Below, piece by piece: positions 6,648 to 17,445 of a stretch of 18,295 nucleotides of DNA. Position 1 is the first letter of the stretch. Each line of letters opens with the position of its first letter. Origin of the DNA: Bacillota bacterium. GTDB lineage: Bacteria > Bacillota_E > RBS10-35 > JAJYVN01. Below the pieces are notes generated by a model. It saw only the letters and a list, made by a program, of their open reading frames with translations. It was not told the DNA's origin and did not search any database. Made by a program: the position numbers and the translations under genes. The stretch lies in the NCBI GenBank assembly GCA_021846605.1, contig JAJZWQ010000046.1:1-18295 (forward strand), in the 5' to 3' direction.

Positions 6648-8471
6648 TCACTCCACCGCCGTACCCGGGTGGAACTGCTCCGCATAGAGCCGCCGGTACA
6701 GCCCACCCGCCTCCAGCAACTCGGCGTGGCGGCCGCTGGCCAGCACCTGGCCGTGGTCGAGTACGACGATGCGGTCGGCCGCCAGGATCGTGGAGAGCCG
6801 GTGGGCGATCACCATGGCAGTCCGGCCGGAGAGCAGGGTCTGGAGCGCCGCCTGGATGCGACGCTCGGACAGGGTGTCCAGGGAACTGGTGGCCTCGTCC
6901 AGCAGCACCAGGCGCGGGGCCCGCAGGAGCACGCGCGCGATCGCCACCCGCTGCTTTTCGCCGCCGGACAGACGGTGCCCGCGCTCGCCCACCACCGTCT
7001 GGTAGCCGTCGGGCATGGCGGCGATGACGTCGTGGATCTGGGCCGCGCCGCAGGCCGCCTCCAGTTCCGCGTCGGTCGCCTCCGGACGCGCGTAGCGCAG
7101 ATTGGCCGCCACCGTGTCGTGGAACAGGAACGGCTCCTGCGGCACCAGCCCCATGCACGCGCGCACCGAATCGAGCGTGTACGCGCGCAGGTCGCGCCCA
7201 TCCAGGAGGATCCGTCCCTCCCGCGGGTCGGCAAAGCGCGGCACCAGGTTCATGAGGCTGCTCTTGCCGGCACCCGATGGACCCACCAGGGCCACCATCT
7301 GCCCGGGCTTGATCTCCAGCGAGATGTCCGAGAGGACGTCGGGTCCGCCCGGGCTGTGGGCGAAGTAGACATGTTCCATCGTCACCTCGCCGCGGGTCTC
7401 CTCCGGGAGCAGTACCACCGGCCCCCCCTGCACCTCGGGCACGCGATCCAGCAGTGCGTAGATGCGGCGATACAGCGCTACCGAGGTCAGGACGGCGACC
7501 TGCAGCTGCGTCAGGCTGTTCATCGGCCCATACAACCGCCCGAGCAACGTGACAAAGGTGACGATCGTTGGGATCCCGAGGTCGCGGTGGACCGCCAGCC
7601 AGCCTCCGAATCCATAGAGGAGTGCGGGGCCGACCGACCCGAAGAGCCCCAGCCACAGGAACAGCCAGCGCCCGATGAGGTTCTGGCGCACGGACAGCCG
7701 GTTGAGCTCACCGTTGCTGGCCGCAAAGCGCTGGGCCTCGCCCTTCTCCCCCACGAACGCCTTGACCAGGAGGGCACCGCTGATCCCCAGGGTTTCGGTC
7801 AGCTGGGTCGTGAGCCTGGCCAGGGTCACCTGGATGTCCCGCTGCACGTCCTGCCGCACCTTGCCAACCCGGCGCGCCGGCACGACAAACGCGGGAACGA
7901 CGATCAGGGAGAGCACCGACAAGCGCCAGTCCAGGGTGAACATGACGGCCAACGTGGTGGCGATGGTCAGGACGTTGCTGATCACCCCGACGAAGGTATT
8001 GGTCACGACGCTCTGGATGGCCGCCACGTCGTTGGTCACGCGGGAGACCAGCTGGCCGGCCTGGCTCTTCGTGAAAAAGCTCATGGGCTGGCGGTGGAGG
8101 TGCTCGAAGAGCTGCTGGCGGTAGTCGGCCATGACGGCCTGCCCGACCAGGGTCGTCAGGTAATTCTGCGCAACCCCCAGGAGCCCCGATGCCATCGACA
8201 CGATCAGGAACAGCACGGTAAAACGGACGATGACGTGCATGTCCTTGGCGCCGATGCCGACGAGGATGCTGCGCACCAGCAGGGGGGAGACGCTGCCCAG
8301 GGTGCTGGTGACCAGGATGAGGGCAACCGCGGCCAGGGAGGGCCACCGGTACGGGCGGAAGCTGCGCAGGGCACGCAGCAGGAGGGCGCGGTCGAAATGC
8401 TCCCCTTTGGCGGCGTCCTGCAGTTCAAGCCGGCCGAAGCTCCCCCGGCCCCCACCGCCACCGAAGCCCAT
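6648..8471 (-). CDS. ABC exporter, fused membrane and ATPase half-transporter
   Basis: A 607-residue half-transporter of the MsbA/MdlB/BmrA/LmrA type, expected to work as a homodimer or with a partner in the inner membrane, exporting lipids, drugs or peptides. A Gly-rich cytoplasmic start (GFGGGGGRG) and an elbow helix lead into an exporter membrane domain (about 40-330, six helices with hydrophobic stretches near 46-66, 80-100, 160-200, 268-290 and 300-312). The nucleotide-binding domain holds Walker A GPSGAGKSS (397-405), Q-loop VPQEPFLF (443-450), signature LSGGE (501-505), Walker B LVLLDE with catalytic E526, and H-loop H557. All ATPase residues are intact. The substrate cannot be predicted. 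It starts 46 nt after the gatB stop, most likely as the last gene of the pcrA-ligA-gatCAB operon; its ribosome binding site is weak. Confidence 0.92.
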   Translation of the reverse strand: MGFGGGGGRGSFGRLELQDAAKGEHFDRALLLRALRSFRPYRWPSLAAVALILVTSTLGSVSPLLVRSILVGIGAKDMHVIVRFTVLFLIVSMASGLLGVAQNYLTTLVGQAVMADYRQQLFEHLHRQPMSFFTKSQAGQLVSRVTNDVAAIQSVVTNTFVGVISNVLTIATTLAVMFTLDWRLSVLSLIVVPAFVVPARRVGKVRQDVQRDIQVTLARLTTQLTETLGISGALLVKAFVGEKGEAQRFAASNGELNRLSVRQNLIGRWLFLWLGLFGSVGPALLYGFGGWLAVHRDLGIPTIVTFVTLLGRLYGPMNSLTQLQVAVLTSVALYRRIYALLDRVPEVQGGPVVLLPEETRGEVTMEHVYFAHSPGGPDVLSDISLEIKPGQMVALVGPSGAGKSSLMNLVPRFADPREGRILLDGRDLRAYTLDSVRACMGLVPQEPFLFHDTVAANLRYARPEATDAELEAACGAAQIHDVIAAMPDGYQTVVGERGHRLSGGEKQRVAIARVLLRAPRLVLLDEATSSLDTLSERRIQAALQTLLSGRTAMVIAHRLSTILAADRIVVLDHGQVLASGRHAELLEAGGLYRRLYAEQFHPGTAVE

Positions 8472-8517
8472 CCCGGCGCCGAAGGGAACCGCCCCCCAGG
8501 CTGGCGGAGCACTGGCG

Positions 8518-9984
8518 TCAGTGTGCCGCCGCGTCCAACTCCTGCCGCAGGATCTCGTTGACCAGCCCGGGATTGGCCTTGCCCTGGGTGGCCTTCATCA
8601 CCTGCCCCACCAGGAAGCCCATCGCCTGCCGCTTGCCGGCCCGGTAGTCGGCCACGCTCTGGGGGTTGGCGGCGATGGCCTGGCGGACGGCCGCCGTGAT
8701 CGCCCCGGAATCCTGAATCTGTTCGAGACCGCGGGCGCGGACGACGGCGGACGGATCGGCACCCGTCTGCACCATGTCGTCGAGCACTTCTTTGGCGACC
8801 TTGCCCGTGATCGTCCCCTGGGACATCAGCCGCCCCAGGGTGGCCAGTTGGGCCGGCCGCACACGGCAACCGGGGTCGGCTACCCCGATCCCCAGGGCGT
8901 TGAGGCGGCCCAGGAGTTCCACCGTGAGCAGGGATGCGGCCAGCGGCGCAGCGATCCCCTCCGCCAGCATGCGGTCAAAGTAGTCGGCCAGGGGGGGATC
9001 GGCCACCAGCACGCCGGCGTCGTAGGCGGCCAGCGCCAGGCCGGTATACCGGGCCTGGCGCGCGGCGGGCAACTCGGGAAGCTCTGCCCGGACCCGGTCG
9101 ACGAAGGCCGCCTCCAGGGTGCACGGCCCCAGGTCGGGCTCGGGGAAGTAGCGGTAGTCGTGCGCCTCCTCCTTGCTGCGCGAGGAGAAGGTGATCCCCC
9201 GGCGCTCGTCCCAGTGGCGGGTCTCGCGCACGATGCGCTCGCCCTGGGCGATGGCCTCGGCCTGGCGGCGCTCCTCATACTCCAGGGCGCGCTGCACGGA
9301 GCGGAAGGAGTTCATGTTCTTGACCTCGACCAGGGCCCCCAACGCGCTGGAGCCGCGGGGACGCAACGAGACGTTGGCGTCGCAGCGCAGGCTCCCCTCC
9401 TCCATCTTCACGTCCGAGACGCCCAGATAGAGCAGTAGGGTGCGCAGGGCCTGGAGGTAGAGGCGGGCCTCCTCGGGCGTGCGGATATCCGGCTCGCTGA
9501 CGATTTCGATCAGAGGCACGCCGGCGCGGTTGAGGTCCACGCCGGTGGTGCCACCGGGCATGCCCTCGTGCGTGGACTTCCCGGTGTCCTCTTCCATGTG
9601 CAGGCGGCGGATGCGCACCTGCCGGAGGCCGTCGGGGCCCTCGAACGTCAGGGTGCCGTTGCGCGCCACCGGCCGGGCGTACTGCGTAATCTGGTAGCCC
9701 TTGGGCAGGTCCGGGTAGTGGTAGTTCTTGCGGTCCCAGCGGCAGTCGGCGTCGATCTCGCACTCCAGGGCGAGTGCCGCCCGCAGCGCCAATTCGATGG
9801 CGTGGCCGTTGGGCACCGGCAACGAGCCCGGAAGGCCCAGGCACACCGGGCAGACCTGGGTGTTGGGCGGGGCCCCGAAGTCCGTCGGGCAGGCGCAGAA
9901 CATCTTGCTGCGCGTCGCCAGTTCCACGTGCACCTCAAGCCCGATCACCGTCTCCAGGTCAGACGCTTGGACTTGCGCTGCCAA
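8518..9984 (-). CDS. gatB: Asp-tRNA(Asn)/Glu-tRNA(Gln) amidotransferase subunit B
   Basis: This is the tRNA-binding and kinase subunit of GatCAB. It phosphorylates the misacylated Glu (or Asp) on tRNA-Gln (or tRNA-Asn) and uses ammonia from GatA to form Gln or Asn. The product is 488 residues. The cradle domain starts ETVIGLEVHVEL and carries the zinc-type cysteines C30, C32, C45 and C48; further conserved blocks are DRKNYHYPDLPKGYQITQ, DLNRAGVPLIEIVSEPDI, EVKNMNSFRS and DYRYFPEPDL. The C-terminal helical and tail (YqeY-like) domains end with NEILRQEL. I chose TTG at 9984, preceded by CGGGAG at 9 nt, because the longer frame upstream is only the shadow of gatA; the gap to the gatA stop is 25 nt. 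Confidence 0.96.
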   Translation of the reverse strand: MAAQVQASDLETVIGLEVHVELATRSKMFCACPTDFGAPPNTQVCPVCLGLPGSLPVPNGHAIELALRAALALECEIDADCRWDRKNYHYPDLPKGYQITQYARPVARNGTLTFEGPDGLRQVRIRRLHMEEDTGKSTHEGMPGGTTGVDLNRAGVPLIEIVSEPDIRTPEEARLYLQALRTLLLYLGVSDVKMEEGSLRCDANVSLRPRGSSALGALVEVKNMNSFRSVQRALEYEERRQAEAIAQGERIVRETRHWDERRGITFSSRSKEEAHDYRYFPEPDLGPCTLEAAFVDRVRAELPELPAARQARYTGLALAAYDAGVLVADPPLADYFDRMLAEGIAAPLAASLLTVELLGRLNALGIGVADPGCRVRPAQLATLGRLMSQGTITGKVAKEVLDDMVQTGADPSAVVRARGLEQIQDSGAITAAVRQAIAANPQSVADYRAGKRQAMGFLVGQVMKATQGKANPGLVNEILRQELDAAAH

Positions 9985-10009
9985 TTGCCCACGCTCCCGC
10001 CGAGCAAAC

Positions 10010-11497
10010 TCAGTTGCGCCGGTCACCCACGGCCAGGGGTGGCCGCCGCTTGGCCAGGTCCGCCGCGCTCTCGTACGCCATGGCCACCCGCAGGAGCGTC
10101 TCCTCGTCGAACGGGCGGGCCACCACCTGCAGGCCGATGGGCAAGCCGTTGGCATAGCCGCAGGGCAGCGAGATCGCCGGCAGGCCGGCCAGGTTGATCG
10201 GCACGGTGCAGACATCGCTGGCATACATGGCCAGCGGGTCGCTCATCTTCTCCCCCAGCCCAAAGGCAACCGTCGGGGCCGTGGGAGTGATCAGGGCGGC
10301 GTACCGGGAGAAGGCGCGCTCGAACTCGCGGCAGAGCAGGGTGCGCACCTGCTGCGCCTTGCCGTAGTACTGGTCGTAGTACCCGGCGGACAGCGCATAG
10401 GTGCCCAGCATGACGCGCCGCTGCACCTCGGGCCCGAAGCCCTGCCCCCGTGTCTGGCTGAACAGCGCTCCGTAGTCGCCGACCCCGTCGGCCCGGTACC
10501 CGTACCGCACCCCGTCGAACCGCGCCAGGTTGCTGGACGCCTCGGCCGGCGCGATGACGTAATACACGTCCAGGGCATGGGCCACGGTCGGCAGGCTGCA
10601 CTCCTCGATCTCGGCGCCCAGTTCCGCATACAGTTCGATCGCCGCGCCCACCGCCGCCCGCACCTCGGGGGACACCCCCTCGGCGTAGAACTCGCGCGGC
10701 ACCCCCAGCCGCAAGCCCCGGCAGTCCGCAGACAGCGCCTGCTCGAAGTCCGGGAGCGGCTCGGGATGGGTGGTGGCGTCCTGCAGATCGGGCCCGCCGA
10801 GCGCCGTCAGGACCAGGGCGGCATCCTGCACGTCGCGGCAGAGGGGCCCGATCTGATCCAGGGAACTGGCGAAGGCCACAAGTCCATAGCGGGAGACGCG
10901 GCCGTATGTGGGTTTCAGGCCGACCACGCCGCAGAAGGCAGCCGGTTGGCGGATGCTGCCGCCGGTGTCCGAGCCCAGCGCGAACGTGGCGCATCCGGCG
11001 GCCACCGCCGCGGCCGAGCCGCCGCTGCTCCCGCCGGGGACGCAACGCAGGTTCCACGGGTTGCGGGTGTGCCCGCGCGCCGAGTGCTCGGTGGAACTGC
11101 CCATCGCGAACTCGTCCATGTTGGTCTTGCCCAACACGACGGCCCCTTGCGCCGCCAGCCGGGTCACAACCGTCGCGTCGTAGGGCGGCCGAAAGCCCTC
11201 CAGGATCTTGGAGCCGCAGGTCGTGGGCATCCCGCGCGCACACAGGTTGTCCTTGAGCGCGACCGGCACCCCGGCCAGGGGCGCAAGCACCTGGCCCCGG
11301 GCGATGGTGGCGTCGACCGCCTCCGCATCGGCCAGGACATCGGCGTCCGGCCGCCGGTATAGGTATGCCCCCACATCCGGCTCGACGGCGGAAAGGCGCT
11401 CAAGCTGCGCCTGCGCCACCTCGCGCGCCGAAACCTCGCCTGCCGCCAGCGCCCGGTGAATCCGGTGCGCCGGCCAGTGCACCCAGTCGTCCGCCAT
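10010..11497 (-). CDS. gatA: Asp-tRNA(Asn)/Glu-tRNA(Gln) amidotransferase subunit A
   Basis: This is the glutaminase subunit of GatCAB: it frees ammonia from glutamine, which is channelled to GatB. It is a 495-residue amidase-signature protein with the full Ser-cisSer-Lys triad: K82 in ALKDN, S157 in VPGGSSGGSAAAVAAG, and S181 (nucleophile) in SDTGGSIRQPA. Other family blocks are GVPVALKDN, GKTNMDEFAMGSSTEHS, KPTYGRVSRYGLVAFASSLDQIGP and LPIGLQVV. ATG at 11497 is used, with GGGGGGCGG just upstream at 11511-11503; the frame also has a start at 11518, but that lies inside the end of gatC. The gap to gatC is 17 nt. A GatCAB of this kind implies that Gln-tRNA and/or Asn-tRNA are made by the indirect route. 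Confidence 0.97.
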   Translation of the reverse strand: MADDWVHWPAHRIHRALAAGEVSAREVAQAQLERLSAVEPDVGAYLYRRPDADVLADAEAVDATIARGQVLAPLAGVPVALKDNLCARGMPTTCGSKILEGFRPPYDATVVTRLAAQGAVVLGKTNMDEFAMGSSTEHSARGHTRNPWNLRCVPGGSSGGSAAAVAAGCATFALGSDTGGSIRQPAAFCGVVGLKPTYGRVSRYGLVAFASSLDQIGPLCRDVQDAALVLTALGGPDLQDATTHPEPLPDFEQALSADCRGLRLGVPREFYAEGVSPEVRAAVGAAIELYAELGAEIEECSLPTVAHALDVYYVIAPAEASSNLARFDGVRYGYRADGVGDYGALFSQTRGQGFGPEVQRRVMLGTYALSAGYYDQYYGKAQQVRTLLCREFERAFSRYAALITPTAPTVAFGLGEKMSDPLAMYASDVCTVPINLAGLPAISLPCGYANGLPIGLQVVARPFDEETLLRVAMAYESAADLAKRRPPLAVGDRRN

Positions 11498-11514
11498 GTC
11501 CGCCCCCCGGGAGT

Positions 11515-11808
11515 TCAACCGTTTTCCACGACGCGCGGCACCAGGAACATACCGGCGTGTGCCGCCGGCGCGTTGGCCTGCGCCCCCTGGGGGCCCACCC
11601 CCGGCCGGGGGTCGTCGCCGCGGGCCACGCCCCCGACCTCCAGGGGGTTGGCCGTGGGCGGGACGTCCACCGTGTCCACCGCCTGCAGGCGCGCCACATG
11701 CTCCAGGATCCGGCCGAGTTCTTCCGCGTAGCGGGACAACTGCTCTTCAGGTACCGCCAACCGGGCGAGCCTCGCCACGTGGCGGACCTCCGCCGCGTCG
11801 ATCGCCAC
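11515..11808 (-). CDS. gatC: Asp-tRNA(Asn)/Glu-tRNA(Gln) amidotransferase subunit C
   Basis: A 97-residue protein of normal GatC length, the small subunit that wraps around the GatA-GatB interface and stabilises GatA. It has the family layout: an N-terminal two-helix part (VRHVARLARLAVPEEQLSRY), a middle stretch ILEHVARLQAVDTVDVPPTAN, and an extended tail ending MFLVPRVVENG, which matches the usual (F)xVPxVV(E) ending. The start is GTG at 11808 with a GGGGG run 7 nt upstream. It lies first in the gat cluster, 27 nt after the ligA stop. Confidence 0.94.
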   Translation of the reverse strand: MAIDAAEVRHVARLARLAVPEEQLSRYAEELGRILEHVARLQAVDTVDVPPTANPLEVGGVARGDDPRPGVGPQGAQANAPAAHAGMFLVPRVVENG

Positions 11809-11835
11809 TTCCGCACCCCCGCAGGCCCGACCATA

Positions 11836-13869
<2,034 letters not shown>

Positions 13870-16149
13870 TCAGGCCCGTCTCAATTTGGCGTACTGCAGG
13901 ATCAGCGTCCGGGTACCGTCGGGAAAGTCGACCGTGACCTCGCCCCCGTGCCCCGGCCCGTGCGTCTCCCGCACGACCCCCTCTCCCCACTTGGGGTGCA
14001 CGACCCGTTCGCCCACGCGCAGGTCCATCGCGGCCTCCCCCGCCGACGCGGGCTGGCTACCCTGGGCTGGCGCCGCGCCGGCACGGGGCCGGGGGCGGCT
14101 GTACCCGGGGGACAAGGCGCGCACCTCGTGTAACCGCTCCGCCCCGATTTCGTGCAAAAAGCGCGAGGGCAGTGTGGACCGGGCCCCCCCACCGTACGCG
14201 ACGCGTTCACGGGCCAGCGACAGATACAGGCGCCGACGGGCCCGGGTCAACCCCACGTAACACAGGCGGCGCTCTTCCTCGATGTCCTCCGGGTGGTCGA
14301 GGGAACGCGCGTGGGGAAAGCTGCCGTCCTCCATCCCGACCATGAAGACGACAGGGAACTCCAGACCCTTGGCGGCGTGCAGCGTCAGGCAGACGACCGC
14401 CTGGCCCTCCTCGCCCGGGACGTTGTCCGCCTCGGCGACGAGCGTCGCCTGCTGCAGGAACTCGCGCACACCGGCCAGCCCGGGCCCGGTCTCGTCGGCC
14501 CGCTGCTCGGCTACCGCCTGCAATTCCTCCAGGTTCTCGCGTCGGGTCCGGGCCTCGATCGTATCCTCCGCCCGCAACTCGGCCTCCATGCCGCTGCCCT
14601 CGAGCACGCGTTGGATGATCGCCGCCACAGCCAGCGGCCTCGGCTCCTGGCGAGGCTGGCCGGAGGCGTCGACGGCACCCTCGGCCTCCAACCGCACACG
14701 CTCGAGGAAGGCGGCAAACTCGGAGAGCGCCCGGGCCGCGCGGCTGGTCCCAGGGATCTCGTCGGCATGGCGCAACGCCGAGGGCAGAGCCTCGCCAGTC
14801 TCATCCTGGTGGCGGGTGAGCGCCTCCAGGGTGGCATCGCCCACGCCGCGCCTGGGCACCGCGATGGCCCGGCGAAACGACGGCCAGTCCATGGGGTTGA
14901 CCAAAAGGCGCAGGTAGCTGAGGGTGTCCTTGACCTCCTTGCGGTCGTAGAACTTGAGCCCGCCGACCACGACGTAGGGAATGCCGCGCCCCAAAAGCGC
15001 CTCCTCAATGGCGCGCGACTGCGCGTGGGCGCGGTAGAGGATGGCGAAGTCGCCCCAGGCGGCGCCCGCCTCAGAGCGCAGGCGGGCGATTTCGCGGGCC
15101 ACGAAGTCGGCTTCCTCGCCGCCATCGACCGCCCGGTAGAGCGTCACATGCTCGCCGGCCCCGCCGTCCGTCCAGAGTTTTTTGGGGTAGCGGCGGGCGT
15201 TGTTCTGGATCACCGCCCCCGCCACGTCCAGGATGGCCTGGGTCGAGCGGTAGTTGCGCTCCAGGCGCACGACGCGCGCAGCCGGAAAGTCCTCTTCAAA
15301 GCGCAGGATGTTGCGCTGGTCGGCACCGCGAAACCGGTAGATGCTCTGGTCCTCGTCCCCGACGGCCGTCAGGCTCCGGTGCCGGCGCACCAGCGCCCGC
15401 ACCAGCCGGTACTGCGCGTGATTGGTGTCCTGGTACTCGTCGACCAGAACGTGGCGGAAGAGGGCGCGGTACCGGGCGCCGCCCTCGGGCGGCAGGGCAT
15501 CGACCGGCACCTCCTCGGTCCCCGGCGGATCCTCACCCTCCTCGACGAGTCGGGCGCCCAGAACCAGGAGGTCGTCAAAGTCCAGGCAGTTGGCGCGGCG
15601 GAGCTTGTCCTGGTAGCTGGCATATACCTGGGCCACCTGCCGGCTCCACGGGTCCTGTGCGGACGCGCGCATGGTCTCCGGCTCCTGCAACTCGTTCTTG
15701 GCGCGCGAGATGCGAGAGGCCACGGCCGGCACGGGGAAGCGGTCATCCGCCAGTTGGAGTTCACGCAACGCCTCGCGGACCGCCTGCCGCTGGTCGTCGG
15801 CGTCCAGGATGGTAAAGTCCTGGGTGTAGCCGAAGCGCACCACCTCCCGGCGCAGCATGCGCACGCAGGCGCCGTGGAAGGTGTGGACCCACGTCGGGGA
15901 TGCGCCGCCCAGCAGGGCCTGCACCCGCTCGACCAACTCGCGGGCCGCCTTGTTGGTAAAGGTGATGGCCAGCATCCGCCGGGGATCGGCGCCGTCCCGG
16001 ATGAGGCGCGCCAGGCGGCGCGTCAGGACCCGGGTCTTGCCCGAGCCGGCACCGGCCAGCACCAGCAGAGGGCCGGCGGGAGCCAGGACCGCCTCTCGTT
16101 GCTCCGGGTTGAGATCGTCCAGAAGTGGGTCTCGATCGGACACCGGCAA
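13870..16149 (-). CDS. pcrA: ATP-dependent DNA helicase PcrA (UvrD/Rep family)
   Basis: A 759-residue superfamily 1A 3'-5' helicase that unwinds repair and replication intermediates and works at stalled RNA polymerase. All motifs are present: Walker A AGAGSGKT (32-39), Ia ITFTNKAA (62-69), II VDEYQDTN (236-243), III AVGDEDQSIYRFRGA (262-276), IV RLERNYRS (295-302), V LTLHAAKGLEFPVVF, and VI YVGLTRARRRLYLSLA. The C-terminus ends in the Tudor-like domain typical of PcrA/UvrD (MDLRVGERVVHPKWGEGVV), known to bind RNA polymerase. An acidic insertion (EEGEDPPGTEEVPVDALPPE, about 203-222) lies between LDFDDLL and motif II. TTG at 16149 is chosen, with GGAGGG 7 nt upstream. It is the first gene of the probable pcrA-ligA-gatCAB operon; there is no pcrB gene before it as in Bacillus. 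Confidence 0.96.
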   Translation of the reverse strand: MPVSDRDPLLDDLNPEQREAVLAPAGPLLVLAGAGSGKTRVLTRRLARLIRDGADPRRMLAITFTNKAARELVERVQALLGGASPTWVHTFHGACVRMLRREVVRFGYTQDFTILDADDQRQAVREALRELQLADDRFPVPAVASRISRAKNELQEPETMRASAQDPWSRQVAQVYASYQDKLRRANCLDFDDLLVLGARLVEEGEDPPGTEEVPVDALPPEGGARYRALFRHVLVDEYQDTNHAQYRLVRALVRRHRSLTAVGDEDQSIYRFRGADQRNILRFEEDFPAARVVRLERNYRSTQAILDVAGAVIQNNARRYPKKLWTDGGAGEHVTLYRAVDGGEEADFVAREIARLRSEAGAAWGDFAILYRAHAQSRAIEEALLGRGIPYVVVGGLKFYDRKEVKDTLSYLRLLVNPMDWPSFRRAIAVPRRGVGDATLEALTRHQDETGEALPSALRHADEIPGTSRAARALSEFAAFLERVRLEAEGAVDASGQPRQEPRPLAVAAIIQRVLEGSGMEAELRAEDTIEARTRRENLEELQAVAEQRADETGPGLAGVREFLQQATLVAEADNVPGEEGQAVVCLTLHAAKGLEFPVVFMVGMEDGSFPHARSLDHPEDIEEERRLCYVGLTRARRRLYLSLARERVAYGGGARSTLPSRFLHEIGAERLHEVRALSPGYSRPRPRAGAAPAQGSQPASAGEAAMDLRVGERVVHPKWGEGVVRETHGPGHGGEVTVDFPDGTRTLILQYAKLRRA

Positions 16150-16551
16150 GAGCCATCCCTCCGCTGCTGTCTATCCTGCTTCGCCCCGGGTTTCCCCATC
16201 CCTGGCAGCGCCACCCCCCTACGCGTGGGCGGGATCGGCCGGACGCCCCGCCTCTCGCACGGGTCGGAGGGAACGGCAAGGGGGTCCCCTCCGATTGCTG
16301 CATCGGGGTCACCGACCGCGAGGGGCTTCGTGCCCTCCGGCAGGCCCAAGGCGCCGGAGGTCAGCCTCTGCCCCCACGCAACGCCGTTCCGGGTGCTGCG
16401 CCCCGGCAAAGGGTTCCGCCTCAAGCCGCGACAGCCCGACAATGGCATCGTCGGGGACGGGTTGCCGGCGAACGGCGCCCCGCTGGCCCCACCCGCCCCC
16501 GGGTTCCTCCCGCGCATGCGCTTCCACGCCGAGCGCGTCCCCGTGGCCCAA
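16150..16551 (-). other. Non-coding 402-nt leader or spacer ahead of pcrA, rich in inverted repeats
   Basis: No supported gene lies here: the open frames have no ribosome binding site or family match. The central part holds perfect inverted repeats: CCTCCGG/CCGGAGG at 16334-16340 and 16354-16360, with an inner GCC/GGC pair; GGTC/GACC at 16307-16310 and 16314-16317; CCGAT/ATCGG at 16291-16295 and 16302-16306; and TCGGAGGG/CCCTCCGA at 16264-16271 and 16287-16294. The last two share bases and exclude each other. No T-run terminator and no convincing -35/-10 pair is visible, although a promoter for the long operon is expected here if DUF1697 is not part of it. Confidence 0.4.
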
Positions 16552-17091
16552 TCAGACGGGGGCGGACGCCAACCGCCAGAGGCGGCCTATCGTCTGCCAG
16601 TTGCGCGTGGTCGCCGGGACGCCCAGGGTGCGTTCCAAAAAGCCGTTGTTCAGCCGGGCGGTGTGATAGCCGTTGGGGCAATACAGGTACAGCCAACGGC
16701 CGGCGACCGCGCCGCGTTCCGGGCGGAACCGCTCCCAGTCCAGGGCCTGGGCCCGGTCCGCGCTCGGAGCCTCGGCGAAGACGGTCACATGGAGCGCCCG
16801 CGGCTCGAGGTCCTCGAGCACGAACGGATTGGCGTTTTGCAGGGCCTCCAGTTCCGCCAACGAGAGGACGACCACGGGCACGTCAAAGCCAAAGCGCGCG
16901 GCGATGGCGGCGCCAAGCGCGACGGCCACCTCGCCCGCAGGAGCCGGGGCAGTGAGGACGACGTTGCCAGATTGGATGAATGTCTGGACGTCGGCATAGC
17001 CCAGATCGGCGCAGAGCCGCCGCAGGTCGGCCATCGGGATGAGCCGGTGCCCGTTCACGTTGATCCCGCGCAAAAGCGCCAGATACCGCAC
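16552..17091 (-). CDS. DUF1697 family protein
   Basis: A 179-residue DUF1697 protein, whose function is not established. Matches to the family are the opening YLALLRGINVNGHRLIPMADLR, the block FIQSGNVVL, the ENPF-like NANPFVLEDLEP, and the end with NGFLERTLGVPATTRNWQT. No catalytic residues can be assigned, and it is probably cytosolic. GTG at 17091 is chosen, because GGGGGAGG lies 7 nt upstream and family members begin with (M)xYxALLRGINVGG; a longer frame to 17235 lacks support. A possible -10 (TACGAT on the minus strand, 17126-17121) lies about 30 nt upstream without a -35. It precedes pcrA on the same strand, with a 402-nt gap that makes a shared transcript uncertain. Confidence 0.88.
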   Translation of the reverse strand: MRYLALLRGINVNGHRLIPMADLRRLCADLGYADVQTFIQSGNVVLTAPAPAGEVAVALGAAIAARFGFDVPVVVLSLAELEALQNANPFVLEDLEPRALHVTVFAEAPSADRAQALDWERFRPERGAVAGRWLYLYCPNGYHTARLNNGFLERTLGVPATTRNWQTIGRLWRLASAPV

Positions 17092-17445
17092 CCAGCAGCC
17101 TCCCCCGGTTGAAGGCATCCATCGTACCCGAAACCCCGGGGGCCACGGGCGTACGTTCAGGATCTTGGGGGGATCCATCGGGCGAAGTCGCTGCTGTGGG
17201 CGAGGTGGTCGTCCGGTCTGGCCGGCAGCCGCCAAGCGCTGGCGTGGGCACGGGAAGGCGTCACAGCCCCCTACGCCCCGAGGCGGTCGCCCCAGACGGC
17301 GCGATCTGGGTCAGAGGCGAGGTCTGCGGGCGGCCCACCGGTCCGCTGCGCGCGCGCGGCCTGGGTGCAGCCGCTTTGCGCAACGGGCATGGCCGCCCCT
17401 GAACCCCACGGTCCCCCGCCAGCCGTTCCACGGATCGGGCGCGGG
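17092..17445. other. Intergenic region, 354 nt, no gene recognised
   Basis: I see no supported coding region; a 97-codon plus-strand frame (17109-17402) starts with TTG, has no ribosome binding site and matches nothing. Two perfect inverted repeats stand out: CCCAGA/TCTGGG at 17291-17296 and 17305-17310, and CGCCA/TGGCG at 17230-17234 and 17240-17244, the latter one base away from a 14-bp palindrome. Neither has a T run, so no clear terminator follows the gene at 17446. Confidence 0.4.

Noticed and set aside
6357..8561. 734-codon plus-strand frame across the ABC exporter gene
   Set aside because: It is antisense to a clear ABC exporter with all motifs intact; the product is His/Gln/Arg-rich with no recognisable domain.
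9728..11362. 544-codon plus-strand frame, and similar ones at 12595-14133 and 20-949
   Set aside because: These are shadows of gatA/gatB, ligA and rpiA respectively, with no independent support.
16309..16551. 80-codon minus-strand frame just after DUF1697
   Set aside because: It opens with a TTG directly after the stop of DUF1697 and has no ribosome binding site; the composition is that of non-coding GC-rich DNA.
14152..17112. 986-codon open frame on the plus strand
   Set aside because: It lies antisense to pcrA and DUF1697, has no ribosome binding site and no family match. In GC-rich genes the antisense frames lack stop codons, which explains its length.
17109..17402. 97-codon plus-strand frame in the intergenic region
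   Set aside because: It has a TTG start without a ribosome binding site, no homology I recognise, and inverted repeats running through it.
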